19,023 nt of DNA, taken from contig VMEE01000034.1 of the NCBI GenBank assembly GCA_009910795.1, positions 1 to 19,023 of the forward strand. The letters run 5' to 3'. The position numbers were made by a program, and so were the translations under genes. This DNA comes from Dehalobacter sp. CP. GTDB lineage: Bacteria > Bacillota_B > Desulfitobacteriia > Desulfitobacteriales > Syntrophobotulaceae. The notes under the pieces are model-generated. The model saw nothing but the letters and a program-made list of their open reading frames with translations, was not told the DNA's origin and did no database searches. This document shows, piece by piece, positions 1 through 6,852 of the stretch (the first letter of the stretch is position 1; each line of letters begins with the position of its first letter).

Positions 1-65
1 AAATCGGCCACGGCGCCCAGGAGGGTGTCCTTTTCCACCGCGATGGTGGTCTGTTCCTCAATCAT
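1..65 (-). CDS. echD: Ech hydrogenase subunit D-like (NuoC family), N-terminal fragment
   Basis: Only the first 21 codons are in the window (MIEEQTTIAVEKDTLLGAVA and onward). The ATG at 65 overlaps the last codons and stop of echC by 8 bases. A GGAGG at 75-79 lies 9 bases upstream, which supports this start. The call rests mainly on gene order: after the antiporter, NuoH-like and NuoB-like genes, Ech operons carry the NuoC-like 30-kDa subunit, which docks beside the catalytic subunit on the cytoplasmic arm. The visible residues are too few to prove the family by themselves. A fused NuoC-NuoD large subunit, as in HycE or HyfG, is the main alternative. Confidence 0.55.
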   Translation of the reverse strand, partial: MIEEQTTIAVEKDTLLGAVAD

Positions 66-540
66 CCAGATGGTACCTCCTCAGTTTCCTCTCCTGCCGG
101 CGCGCTTCCCTTTTCGTTTTCCTGAATTCCCTGGAGCGCCGTTCGAGTATGTCGAGCGCCTTTATGATGCCGTCGATGATCGACTCGGGCCGCGCGGCGC
201 AGCCGGGGACGTACACGTCGACCGGGATGACCTTGTCGACCCCTCCCAGTACATTATAGCACTCCCTGAATATGCCGCCGGAGGTCGCGCAGATTCCGAC
301 CGCCACCACCACCTTCGGGTTGGGCATCTGGTCGTAGATGTTCTTGACGACCGCGCGGCTGCTCTCGTTAACCGATCCGGTCACCACGAAGATATCGGCG
401 TGCTTGGGGTTGCCGGTATTGATTATGCCGAATCGCTCGAGGTCGTACAGGGGGGTGAGGCTGGCGACAACCTCGATGTCGCAGCCGTTGCAGCTGGTGG
501 CGTCGTAGTGAATGATCCATGGAGATTTTCTGAAAAACAT
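58..540 (-). CDS. echC: Ech-type [NiFe] hydrogenase small subunit (NuoB family)
   Basis: 160 residues. This is the electron-transfer small subunit of a group 4 membrane-bound hydrogenase or related complex; it carries the [4Fe-4S] cluster next to the active site. All four cluster cysteines of the NuoB/EchC family are visible: C17 and C20 in SCNGCDIE, C84 in GICATSGG, and C114 in VPGCAARPE. The length is right for EchC and short of typical NuoB. It has no signal peptide, as expected for the cytoplasmic arm. The ATG at 540 follows echB after a 15-base gap and is preceded by a G-rich GGGGGAAG site. It overlaps echD by 8 bases. The order antiporter, NuoH-like, NuoB-like, NuoC-like matches echABCD. 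HycG/HyfI/MbhJ-type homologues are the alternative naming. Confidence 0.88.
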   Translation of the reverse strand: MFFRKSPWIIHYDATSCNGCDIEVVASLTPLYDLERFGIINTGNPKHADIFVVTGSVNESSRAVVKNIYDQMPNPKVVVAVGICATSGGIFRECYNVLGGVDKVIPVDVYVPGCAARPESIIDGIIKALDILERRSREFRKTKREARRQERKLRRYHLDD

Positions 541-555
541 GACGCTTCCCCCGCC

Positions 556-1443
556 CTACGGCCTCATGGCGAAATACAGGATGATGATGTTGGCCGCCCC
601 GAAGAGCGCGGTGACCACCCAGGTGCTCTTGAAGGTGAGCTCCCATTTGAACCGGGCGTAGGTGTTGTCGATGACGATTTCGAAGAAGTAAAGCAGGAGC
701 ATCGCCGCCACCCCTACGATTGAGTTGAATGAAAAGAAAAGGTAGATGATTCCCAGAAGCAGTACGTTCTCGTACCAGTGGCCGATTTCGATCAGGGCGA
801 GGGTCGTGCCGGAGAATTCGGTTTTCAGGCCGCTCACAAGCTCCTGGTGCGCGTGCGCGGACATGGACAGATCGAAGGGCGACTTTCTCAGCTTGATGGT
901 GAGGACGTGCAGGTAGCCAAGGAATACCCCCGGGAGGTACAGAATGAGCGGCTCCTCGTACAGCGCGATGGCGTCCACCCTGAATGTGCCCGTCACCTGG
1001 TACATGCCGACCGCGACCAGTATGATCATGGGGTCGTAGGACATCATCTGGATGAGCTCGCGCTCGGCTCCCACGTGGCAGTAGGGGGAATTGACCGAGA
1101 AGCCGGCCAGGGCGAAGAATACCCCGGCGAGCGTAAGCGCGAAGATAACCAGCAGGAGGTCGCCGCCGAGGAAGAAGAGCGAGCCGGTGAACACCATGAA
1201 CACGAAGAAGAGAATCACGTTGAAGTTCTGGAACTTGTTGACGATGATCTTTTCCTTCTGGAAAAGCTTGAGGACGTCGTAGAACGGCTGGAGGACCGGC
1301 GGCCCGATCCTGCCCTGCATGCGCGCGCTGAGCTTCCGGTCGACTCCGGCCAGCAGGCCGCCGAGGAGCGGGGCGAGCACGATGTAGATGGCCGCCTTGA
1401 GGTAGATGCTGTCCAGGTGGATGTAATAATCGATCGGCGTCAT
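556..1443 (-). CDS. echB: Ech hydrogenase membrane subunit B (NuoH/HyfC family)
   Basis: 295 residues, strongly hydrophobic with about eight membrane segments. It is the membrane anchor that links the hydrogenase arm to the ion-pumping antiporter module. Family hallmarks are visible: RMQGRIGPP at 41-49 followed by QPFYDVLKLFQKE, GAERELIQMMSYDP at 125-138, and the charged cytoplasmic loop beginning KSPFDLSMSAHAHQEL at 187-202 and ending near TEFSG at 208-212. These acidic and basic residues line the quinone-site equivalent of NuoH. The ATG overlaps the stop of echA in an ATGA arrangement (1440-1443), so the two are translationally coupled. It cannot be NuoH of a classical complex I in this gene order, and it is shorter than NuoH, as in Ech and Hyf complexes. 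Confidence 0.88.
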   Translation of the reverse strand: MTPIDYYIHLDSIYLKAAIYIVLAPLLGGLLAGVDRKLSARMQGRIGPPVLQPFYDVLKLFQKEKIIVNKFQNFNVILFFVFMVFTGSLFFLGGDLLLVIFALTLAGVFFALAGFSVNSPYCHVGAERELIQMMSYDPMIILVAVGMYQVTGTFRVDAIALYEEPLILYLPGVFLGYLHVLTIKLRKSPFDLSMSAHAHQELVSGLKTEFSGTTLALIEIGHWYENVLLLGIIYLFFSFNSIVGVAAMLLLYFFEIVIDNTYARFKWELTFKSTWVVTALFGAANIIILYFAMRP

Positions 1444-3344
1444 GTGATCACCACCCCGAGCATGAGTATGACAAGGAACACGGCCGCGACCCAGCCGTAA
1501 TCGAAGAGACGCTTCTCGCTGAAAAAGTTCTCAAGGTAATAATTTCGTATATCGGCGGTCCTCTGCGCGCCGGTCGAGCCGAGGAAGCGGGCGTTGTCGA
1601 CGTTCGCGCCGCCCAGATAGGTGCCGACACGCTTGTAGTCCTTGTCGAGCCAGGCGTAATACATGAGCGCGACGGGAAGCATGGTGAGGAGCCCCAGCAT
1701 GATGATCATTATAATGATGATGTTGAACCTGTCCATCGACGGGCTCGCTCCGAAGATCTCGGTGATGTAGGGCTCGATGAGCGCCGAGGAGAGTACCGGA
1801 AAGACGATGCAGACCCCGATGGTCATGAACGAGAGCACGGCCAGCGTCGTCCACTCCCAGGGGCTCACCACCTTTTCGAGGTTTTTCAGGCCGTATTTGA
1901 TGGTGATGATCTTGCCCATCCACTTGGTCCAGAAAAAGAGCGTGGCGGCGCTGCCGTAGGCCAGTATTATCGCCATGACGGGATTGAAATCGATGAAGGC
2001 CTTGAGCGTGGCCCACTTGCTGATGAGCATGCCGAAGGGGGCCAGAAACATCCCCGAGATGCCGATGATCATGGCCGCCGAGACCTTCGGCATTTCCATG
2101 ATGAGGAAATCCATGTTCTCGATTTCCTTGCTGCTCAGCTTGTGCTCCGTGATGCCCACACACAGGAACATGAGCGACTTCGCCACCGCGTGGAACACGA
2201 TGAGGAGAATCGCGCTCCAGACGGCCTCGTTGGTGCCGATTCCCGCGCAGGCGACGACGAGGCCAAGGTTCCCGATAGTGGAGTAGGCCAGCACCTTCTT
2301 GGCGTTGCTCTGCGAGATGGCGATGAGCGAGGTGACGAGGAACGTCAGCCCGCCCAGGTAGGAGAGCATCGCCGCCGCAAGGGTCCCCTTGAGCGCCGGA
2401 GCCACCTTTATGATGATGTACACGCCGGCCTTCACCATGGTGCTGGAATGCAGAAGGGCGGATACGGGCGTGGGTGCGACCATCGCCTTGGTGAGCCACG
2501 ACGAGAAGGGAAGCTGCGCCGATTTGGCCAGTCCCGCGAAGGCGATGAGGGCCGCCGGAATGACGGCGTACGCGCCGCCGTCGGCGATGAGGCGGTCGAG
2601 CTCGAGCGTTCCGGCATACATGCCCGCGTACGAGATCCCGGCCGCGAAGGCAAGGCCGCCCAGAAGGTTCATGGTGAGCGCGGAAAAGGCGCTGTCTATC
2701 GATTCCTCGTCCTCGTGATATTTGATGAGAAGGAACGAGCAGACGGTGGTGACTTCCCAGAAGAAATAAATCCACTTGAGGTTGTTGGAGAACACTATGC
2801 CGAACATGGCCGAAAGGAACAGGTACATGAGGAAGAAGAAAACCCTCCTGTTGTCCTCGGATTCCTTGTGCCGCTCGTGGTATTCCTCGATATATCCTAT
2901 CGCGTAGAGACAGATGAAACTGCCGATGATCCCGATGATCAGGGCGAGGATGATTGAGAAGTTATCGGCAAAGAGGCTGTGGACCACGTGGATGCCGGGC
3001 GCCGCGACCGTTTCGAAATGTATCAGGAGTCCGAGCTGGAGCAGCGTGAAAAGCACGACCAGGTAGCGCCTGAAGCGTACTCCCATGTACAGGATATATA
3101 CCGAAAGAGCCGCCTCCAGGACCAGCATGGCGCGCTCGATCCAGACGCTTTCAAGCTCGAAACGTACGGTCGCGCCCGACGATTCGTACAGCAGGTGAAT
3201 CGTTCCGGCGATAAGCGCGATATTGGCGATGACCGCTATCAGCCTCCGCACCGATTTTACGGGTATGGAGAGAAGGAGGAGCGAGATCCCCGCGGGGAAG
3301 AGTATCAGAAAGAGTATGGTTTCCACATGACCTTCCAGGCCCAT
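1440..3344 (-). CDS. echA: Ech hydrogenase antiporter-like subunit A (NuoL/HyfB family)
   Basis: 634 residues from the chosen start, all-membrane, with roughly 16 or more helices. It is the Mrp/NuoL-type subunit that translocates H+ or Na+ when ferredoxin oxidation is coupled to H2 formation. Diagnostic features are the helix-5 glutamate in FFWEVTT (E197) and the broken-helix lysine in SSWLTKAMVAPTPVSALL (K286), followed by HSSTMVKAGVY. The reading frame is open further upstream to an ATG at 3392, but a good TATAAT (3393-3398) abuts that codon, so transcription would start inside it. I therefore use the ATG at 3344 (MGLEGHVET). It lacks a strong Shine-Dalgarno, and the GTG at 3326, preceded by GGAAGG, is a rival. 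It heads the ech operon and overlaps echB by four bases. Confidence 0.85.
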   Translation of the reverse strand: MGLEGHVETILFLILFPAGISLLLLSIPVKSVRRLIAVIANIALIAGTIHLLYESSGATVRFELESVWIERAMLVLEAALSVYILYMGVRFRRYLVVLFTLLQLGLLIHFETVAAPGIHVVHSLFADNFSIILALIIGIIGSFICLYAIGYIEEYHERHKESEDNRRVFFFLMYLFLSAMFGIVFSNNLKWIYFFWEVTTVCSFLLIKYHEDEESIDSAFSALTMNLLGGLAFAAGISYAGMYAGTLELDRLIADGGAYAVIPAALIAFAGLAKSAQLPFSSWLTKAMVAPTPVSALLHSSTMVKAGVYIIIKVAPALKGTLAAAMLSYLGGLTFLVTSLIAISQSNAKKVLAYSTIGNLGLVVACAGIGTNEAVWSAILLIVFHAVAKSLMFLCVGITEHKLSSKEIENMDFLIMEMPKVSAAMIIGISGMFLAPFGMLISKWATLKAFIDFNPVMAIILAYGSAATLFFWTKWMGKIITIKYGLKNLEKVVSPWEWTTLAVLSFMTIGVCIVFPVLSSALIEPYITEIFGASPSMDRFNIIIIMIIMLGLLTMLPVALMYYAWLDKDYKRVGTYLGGANVDNARFLGSTGAQRTADIRNYYLENFFSEKRLFDYGWVAAVFLVILMLGVVIT

Positions 3345-3358
3345 CGATAAGCGGACCG

Positions 3359-3381
3359 CCGGGCTCGGCCGAAGTGCCCGG
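3359..3381 (-). promoter_or_regulatory. Hairpin in echA leader
   Basis: On the minus strand CCGGGC (3381-3376) pairs perfectly with GCCCGG (3364-3359) around an 11-base loop that itself contains the palindrome TCGGCCGA. If transcription starts near 3386, the stem sits within about six bases of the 5' end and 14 bases before the chosen echA start. It could protect the 5' end of the message or tune translation. In GC-rich DNA a six-pair stem can arise by chance. Confidence 0.35.
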
Positions 3382-3392
3382 AAGTCATTCAA

Positions 3393-3423
3393 ATTATACT
3401 ATCGGCCCGCGCATTAAAGTCAA
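3393..3423 (-). promoter_or_regulatory. Predicted sigma70-type promoter of the ech operon
   Basis: The minus strand shows TTGACT (3423-3418) and a perfect TATAAT (3398-3393) separated by 19 bases. The -10 is consensus; the spacer is two bases longer than ideal. It lies in the 87-base gap between the smpB stop and the chosen echA start, giving a predicted start of transcription near 3386. It implies that ech has its own promoter and is not only read through from smpB. Confidence 0.5.
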
Positions 3424-3431
3424 TGAAAAAG

Positions 3432-3890
3432 TCAGCGGTATTTTTTCATCGCGCGCTGTATCTCGCGGTCGCCCTCGCGTTTCTGTATCGACTTCCGTTT
3501 GTCGTACTGGGCCTTTCCCTTTGCCAGCCCGAGAAGCACCTTGACCTTTCCATTCTTGAAGTACATCTTCAGCGGAACCAGGGTCAGGCCCTTCTCCTTG
3601 AGTTTTCCTATGAGACGTCGTATCTCGTGCCTGTGCAGAAGGAGTTTGCGCTCGCGCGTGGGCTCGTGATTGAAGCGGTTTCCCATCTCGTATACCGCGA
3701 TGTTGAGCCCCAGTATGTAGGGTTCGCCGTTCTTCACCCTGGCGAACGACTCGTTGATGCTCACCTTCTTCTGTCGGACTGATTTCACCTCGGTGCCGAC
3801 CAGGACTATGCCCGCCTCGAAGGTCTCAAGCACCTCGTACTCGAAGCGGGCCTTTTTGTTCTGCGCAATGTCGGTAAATTTATCTTCCAC
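3432..3890 (-). CDS. smpB: SsrA (tmRNA)-binding protein SmpB
   Basis: 152 residues, the usual SmpB length. SmpB binds tmRNA and delivers it to stalled ribosomes for trans-translation in the cytoplasm. The sequence is canonical: NKKARFEYEVLETFEAGIVL near the N-terminus, GTEVKS, INESFARV, HEPTRERKLLLHRHEI in the middle, then VPLKMYFKNGKVKVLLGLAK and the basic tail GKAQYDKRKSIQKREGDREI that enters the decoding site. The frame is open upstream to an ATG at 3953, but the GTG at 3890 gives the normal N-terminus (VEDKFTDIAQ), and GGAGA sits six bases before it. The predicted promoter -35 also overlaps the upstream ATG. The tmRNA gene itself is not in the window. It is divergent from the 4073 kinase. 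Confidence 0.95.
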   Translation of the reverse strand: MEDKFTDIAQNKKARFEYEVLETFEAGIVLVGTEVKSVRQKKVSINESFARVKNGEPYILGLNIAVYEMGNRFNHEPTRERKLLLHRHEIRRLIGKLKEKGLTLVPLKMYFKNGKVKVLLGLAKGKAQYDKRKSIQKREGDREIQRAMKKYR

Positions 3891-3922
3891 CGTAGTTCTC
3901 CGATCTCCGCGTTGACCAGAGT

Positions 3923-3953
3923 ATTCTATCCATACCGGGCGCCGCGCGGTCAA
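3923..3953 (-). promoter_or_regulatory. Predicted smpB promoter
   Basis: On the minus strand TTGACC (3953-3948) and TAGAAT (3928-3923) are 19 bases apart, giving a start near 3916 and a leader of about 26 bases before the GTG at 3890. Both boxes match sigma70 consensus at five of six bases, but the spacer is long. Confidence 0.4.
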
Positions 3954-3959
3954 ATCTTT

Positions 3960-3973
3960 TTACCGCGGGGTAA
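3960..3973. promoter_or_regulatory. Palindrome between divergent smpB and kinase promoters
   Basis: TTACC-GCGG-GGTAA, a perfect 5-4-5 inverted repeat, lies between the two predicted -35 boxes (3948-3953 for smpB and 3980-3985 for the 4073 kinase). It is well placed for a dimeric regulator that acts on one or both genes, but a single short palindrome may be chance. Confidence 0.25.
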
Positions 3974-3979
3974 TAGTAT

Positions 3980-4008
3980 TTGACTCGGCCGGGGACGGGG
4001 CCTATCAT
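3980..4008 (+). promoter_or_regulatory. Predicted promoter of the 4073-6773 two-component operon
   Basis: TTGACT (3980-3985) and TATCAT (4003-4008) are separated by the ideal 17 bases, predicting a start near 4015. The upstream TTG of the open frame at 3980 is therefore part of the -35 box and cannot be the translation start. Confidence 0.6.
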
Positions 4009-4016
4009 ACTATCCC

Positions 4017-4040
4017 GCGGCGGTCCTCGAGACCGGCCGC
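4017..4040 (+). promoter_or_regulatory. 5'-leader hairpin before the 4073 kinase
   Basis: GCGGCGGTC (4017-4025) pairs with GACCGGCCGC (4031-4040) through nine base pairs with one bulged G at 4036 and a five-base loop CTCGA. It would start within two or three bases of the predicted transcript 5' end. A role in message stability is possible. There is no T-tract, so it is not a terminator. Confidence 0.35.
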
Positions 4041-4072
4041 CTAAAAGTATTCGTGACGGTGACAGCGGCCCG

Positions 4073-6133
4073 ATGAGCGAAAAACGGGACACCATAAAAG
4101 GACCTGACGCGGGTAAAACCGCGGTATCCGCCGGAACGTCATCCGGAGGCGCGCGGATAAAGGACGTGGTGCGATCCCTCGGCGGGCGCGAGGATTTCCT
4201 TCGCCTGGTCGCCGATAATGTGCGCGACGCCATCTGGGTCCTCGACATCGGGACCCTCCGGTATATCTACGCGAACTCCTACTGCGAAGAGATTTTCGGT
4301 CTTCCTCCGGAGCTGTATATCGGCTCGCCGGTGGGGATTAACATGAATCGGAAGAACCGCGCCGAGGTGAGGCGCATTATCGCCGACGAGATCGCGAACG
4401 ACCACGCACGCGATCCCGCCCGGTCGCTTCTCTATATCGGCAGCGAGGTGGAGAAAAAGGGCGGGCGAAGGGTCTGGACCGAGACGAAGGCCTCGTTCGT
4501 GAGGGACGATCACGGGAAACCCGTGGCCATCCTCGGGATCACGCGCGATATAACCGAGCGCAGGAGGATGGAGGAGGCGCTGCGCGAACGCTACGATTTC
4601 GAAAACCTGGTGGCCGTAATCGCCACGCGCTTCATCAATACGCCGTCCGACGAGATCGACGAAGGTATCCGTCACGCCCTCAGGATGATCGGCGAGTTCG
4701 CGCGCGTCGATCGCTGCTTCATCGTCCTCCTCTCGGTTGACCGGCGTTTCATAGGCGACGCGTATGAATGGAAGGCGCGGGGTATCGAACCATGGATCGA
4801 CGCGCTGAGAGGGGGCTCGGCGCGCCATGTAAACTGGCTCGTGGAGCGCCACTCGAAGCTGGAAACCGTACACCTTCCCCGCGTCACGGGCCCCGTGCTC
4901 CGGGCGGGCAGGGCAGATGTTAAGTCCCTGGTCTCGGTGCCTCTTCTCCTGGGCGGCGAATTGATCGGCTTCTTCGGGTTCCACTCGGTGCGTTCGTACA
5001 AATCCTGGTCGGACGATATCATCGCGCTTCTGCGGATCGTCGCCGAGATTTTCGTGAATCTCCTGGAGCGCAGGAAATCCGACCAGGAGCTTTCGCTCTA
5101 TCGCCGGATCGTCGCGCATACGAAAGACCAGATGGTCTTTGTCGACGCGTTCATGACAGTGCGCGCCGCGAACGAGGAATTCATGAGGGCCTTCGGCATG
5201 AGAAAGGACGAGGTCGGCGGACGGACCCTTGCGGACCTTTTCGGGTCGTGGTGGTCGGATGAAATCGCCGGCCCGTCGTTTCAGGGATGTCTTGCGGGAC
5301 GGGAGATGTTTTTCGAACAGCTGTGCGAGTACCCGGTATCGGGGCTGAGATATATGGAAATTTCGATGTATCCGTTCATAGGAGCGCGGGGCGGTAAGGT
5401 CGAGGGCGTGATAATAAATCTCAGGGATATCACGGAACGGCTCAAAGTGGAGGGCAACGTGCTGGCGGCGACGCAGAGGGAGCGTCAGCGCATAGGCATG
5501 GAGCTCCACGACGGAGTTAGCCATCACCTGCTCGGGGTGGCCATCCGCTGCCGCCTTTTGTACGAGCGCCTGAAGGAGCACGGCGTCGGGGGGGCGGAGG
5601 AGGCGCTTGAGGTGGAAAAGGGAGTAAACCGCGCCATAGAAGACGTGCGCTCGCTGGCGCGTGGACTGCTTCCGCTCGTCGGGGAAAAGGACAGTTTCAA
5701 CGCGCTTCTCGAGGAGATGAAGCGCGAGATGCTGGAGAGGTTCCGGGTGGAGTGCGTTATCGAGGCCCCGCGCTCGTTCGATATCGATGACGCGGCGGCC
5801 TCAACGCAGCTGTATTACATCATCAGCGAGGCGCTGGCCAATGTGGCAAAACACGCCCGGGCCAGGCGCGTGGTGATAACGTTTCACCTGAGCGGCGATC
5901 TTCTTACCGCGAAGATCCGGGATGACGGCGTGGGAATCGGGGATGACGCGGCGAATTCCGGAGGCCTCGGACTCTCTCTGATGAGGCACCGCGCGCGGGT
6001 CATCGGCGGCACCCTGTCGGTGCATAACGCGAGGAACGGCGGTACGGAAGTCGTGTGTAAATTCAGATTGAAGGGACGGTTGAGGCATGAGCGGAAAAAC
6101 GGCCGAAAAAAGGAACGAGCCGGGAGCGGCTAA
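4073..6133 (+). CDS. PAS-GAF-PAS sensor histidine kinase, NarX/LiaS class (HisKA_3)
   Basis: 686 residues, no membrane segment, so probably a cytoplasmic sensor. Domains in order: PAS about 40-165 (DAIWVLDIGTLRYIYANSYC, ending GITRDITERRRMEEAL), GAF about 173-340 (IATRFINTPSDEIDEGIRHA and SVPLLLGGELIGFFGFHSVR), PAS about 343-458 (ending NLRDITERL), HisKA_3 with phosphoacceptor H479 in RQRIGMELHDGVSHHLLG, and the ATPase with N-box ISEALANVAKHARA (about 584-597), DDGVGIG and GGLGLSLMRHR. This DHp type pairs with NarL-family regulators, and such a regulator follows at once with a 47-base overlap. The start at 4073 (MSEKRDT) lies downstream of the predicted promoter; its Shine-Dalgarno is weak. 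The ligand cannot be told from the sequence, and neither PAS shows an obvious cofactor motif. Confidence 0.85.
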   Translation: MSEKRDTIKGPDAGKTAVSAGTSSGGARIKDVVRSLGGREDFLRLVADNVRDAIWVLDIGTLRYIYANSYCEEIFGLPPELYIGSPVGINMNRKNRAEVRRIIADEIANDHARDPARSLLYIGSEVEKKGGRRVWTETKASFVRDDHGKPVAILGITRDITERRRMEEALRERYDFENLVAVIATRFINTPSDEIDEGIRHALRMIGEFARVDRCFIVLLSVDRRFIGDAYEWKARGIEPWIDALRGGSARHVNWLVERHSKLETVHLPRVTGPVLRAGRADVKSLVSVPLLLGGELIGFFGFHSVRSYKSWSDDIIALLRIVAEIFVNLLERRKSDQELSLYRRIVAHTKDQMVFVDAFMTVRAANEEFMRAFGMRKDEVGGRTLADLFGSWWSDEIAGPSFQGCLAGREMFFEQLCEYPVSGLRYMEISMYPFIGARGGKVEGVIINLRDITERLKVEGNVLAATQRERQRIGMELHDGVSHHLLGVAIRCRLLYERLKEHGVGGAEEALEVEKGVNRAIEDVRSLARGLLPLVGEKDSFNALLEEMKREMLERFRVECVIEAPRSFDIDDAAASTQLYYIISEALANVAKHARARRVVITFHLSGDLLTAKIRDDGVGIGDDAANSGGLGLSLMRHRARVIGGTLSVHNARNGGTEVVCKFRLKGRLRHERKNGRKKERAGSG

Positions 6134-6773
6134 GATACTGGTCGTAGACGACCATCCCATCGTCTACGAAGGACTCGAGAAGCTTTTCAGCCGCGAAAAG
6201 GACCTCAGGATAGCGGGTTACGCGGAGGACTCGGAGGGGGCGATGCGGGCCGTGGAGCGCATCAAACCCGAGCTCGTCATAGTGGACATCTCCCTGGCGG
6301 AGGGCGTAAGCGGGCTGGAGCTCATCAAGGTGCTGAAGCGCCGGTACCCGAAACTGCCGGTGCTCGTCCTTTCCATGCACGAGGAATCGCTGTACGCGGA
6401 GCGCGTGATTCGCTCGGGGGCTCGCGGATATGTAATGAAGAATGAACTCACCGCCAAGGTGGTGGACGCGGCGCGGGCGGTGCTTTCCGGCAAGGTCTAC
6501 CTGAGCGGCGCCATGTCGTCCCGCCTGCTGGACGAGCTCATGAGCCGTCGCACCGCGAAGACCGTCAACCCGGTGGACCGCCTTTCTGACCGCGAGCTCG
6601 AGGTGCTGCGGCTTGTGGGAAGCGGGAACACCAGTTCCGACATCGCCTCGAAGCTCAACGTCAGCGTGAAGACCGTGGAGACACACCGCCTGCGCATCCG
6701 TGAAAAGCTCCATCTTAAGAACAGCGTACAACTGGTCAAGTTCGCCATCGAATGGATGCACGGGCGGCGTTAA
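6087..6773 (+). CDS. NarL/FixJ-type response regulator
   Basis: 228 residues. The receiver domain spans about 15-132 with acidic pair D21-D22, phosphoacceptor D67 in VIVDISLAEG, switch S96 in VLSMHEE and K118 in GYVMKNE. A LuxR-type helix-turn-helix follows at about 163-222 (LSDRELEVLRLVGSGNTSSD, ASKLNVSVKTVETHRLRIRE), so it should bind DNA as a dimer once phosphorylated. The ATG at 6087 lies inside the 3' end of the upstream kinase gene, with GGGACGG about seven bases before it. This overlap and the HisKA_3 kinase class make the pair a cognate system. Targets are unknown; its own operon and divergent smpB are the nearest candidates. Confidence 0.93.
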   Translation: MSGKTAEKRNEPGAAKILVVDDHPIVYEGLEKLFSREKDLRIAGYAEDSEGAMRAVERIKPELVIVDISLAEGVSGLELIKVLKRRYPKLPVLVLSMHEESLYAERVIRSGARGYVMKNELTAKVVDAARAVLSGKVYLSGAMSSRLLDELMSRRTAKTVNPVDRLSDRELEVLRLVGSGNTSSDIASKLNVSVKTVETHRLRIREKLHLKNSVQLVKFAIEWMHGRR

Positions 6774-6790
6774 GGGACGGGTTTATTCTC

Positions 6791-6818
6791 TTGACTTGTT
6801 CCGATTTTCGTTTATTAT
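6791..6818 (+). promoter_or_regulatory. Predicted promoter of the 6853-10798 operon
   Basis: TTGACT (6791-6796) and TATTAT (6813-6818) with a 16-base spacer, in the 79-base gap after the response regulator. A start near 6825 leaves a leader of about 28 bases ahead of the GGGGA-preceded ATG at 6853. It separates this operon from the preceding two-component pair. Confidence 0.6.
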
Positions 6819-6852
6819 TCAACGCGTCACACCCATTCCGGGGAAAAATATC

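Noticed and set aside
3424..3450. Possible terminator after smpB (A-run and T-run flanking the stop)
   Set aside because: The A-rich and T-rich runs could pair weakly, but there is no GC stem; the T-run is part of the spacer to the ech promoter.
3891..4072. tmRNA (ssrA) gene next to smpB
   Set aside because: The gap is only 182 bases and is filled by two divergent promoters; no tRNA-like acceptor, T-arm or tag-peptide frame was seen.
4139..5581. 480-codon open frame on the minus strand
   Set aside because: Antisense shadow of the PAS-GAF-PAS kinase, with no ribosome site or motif.
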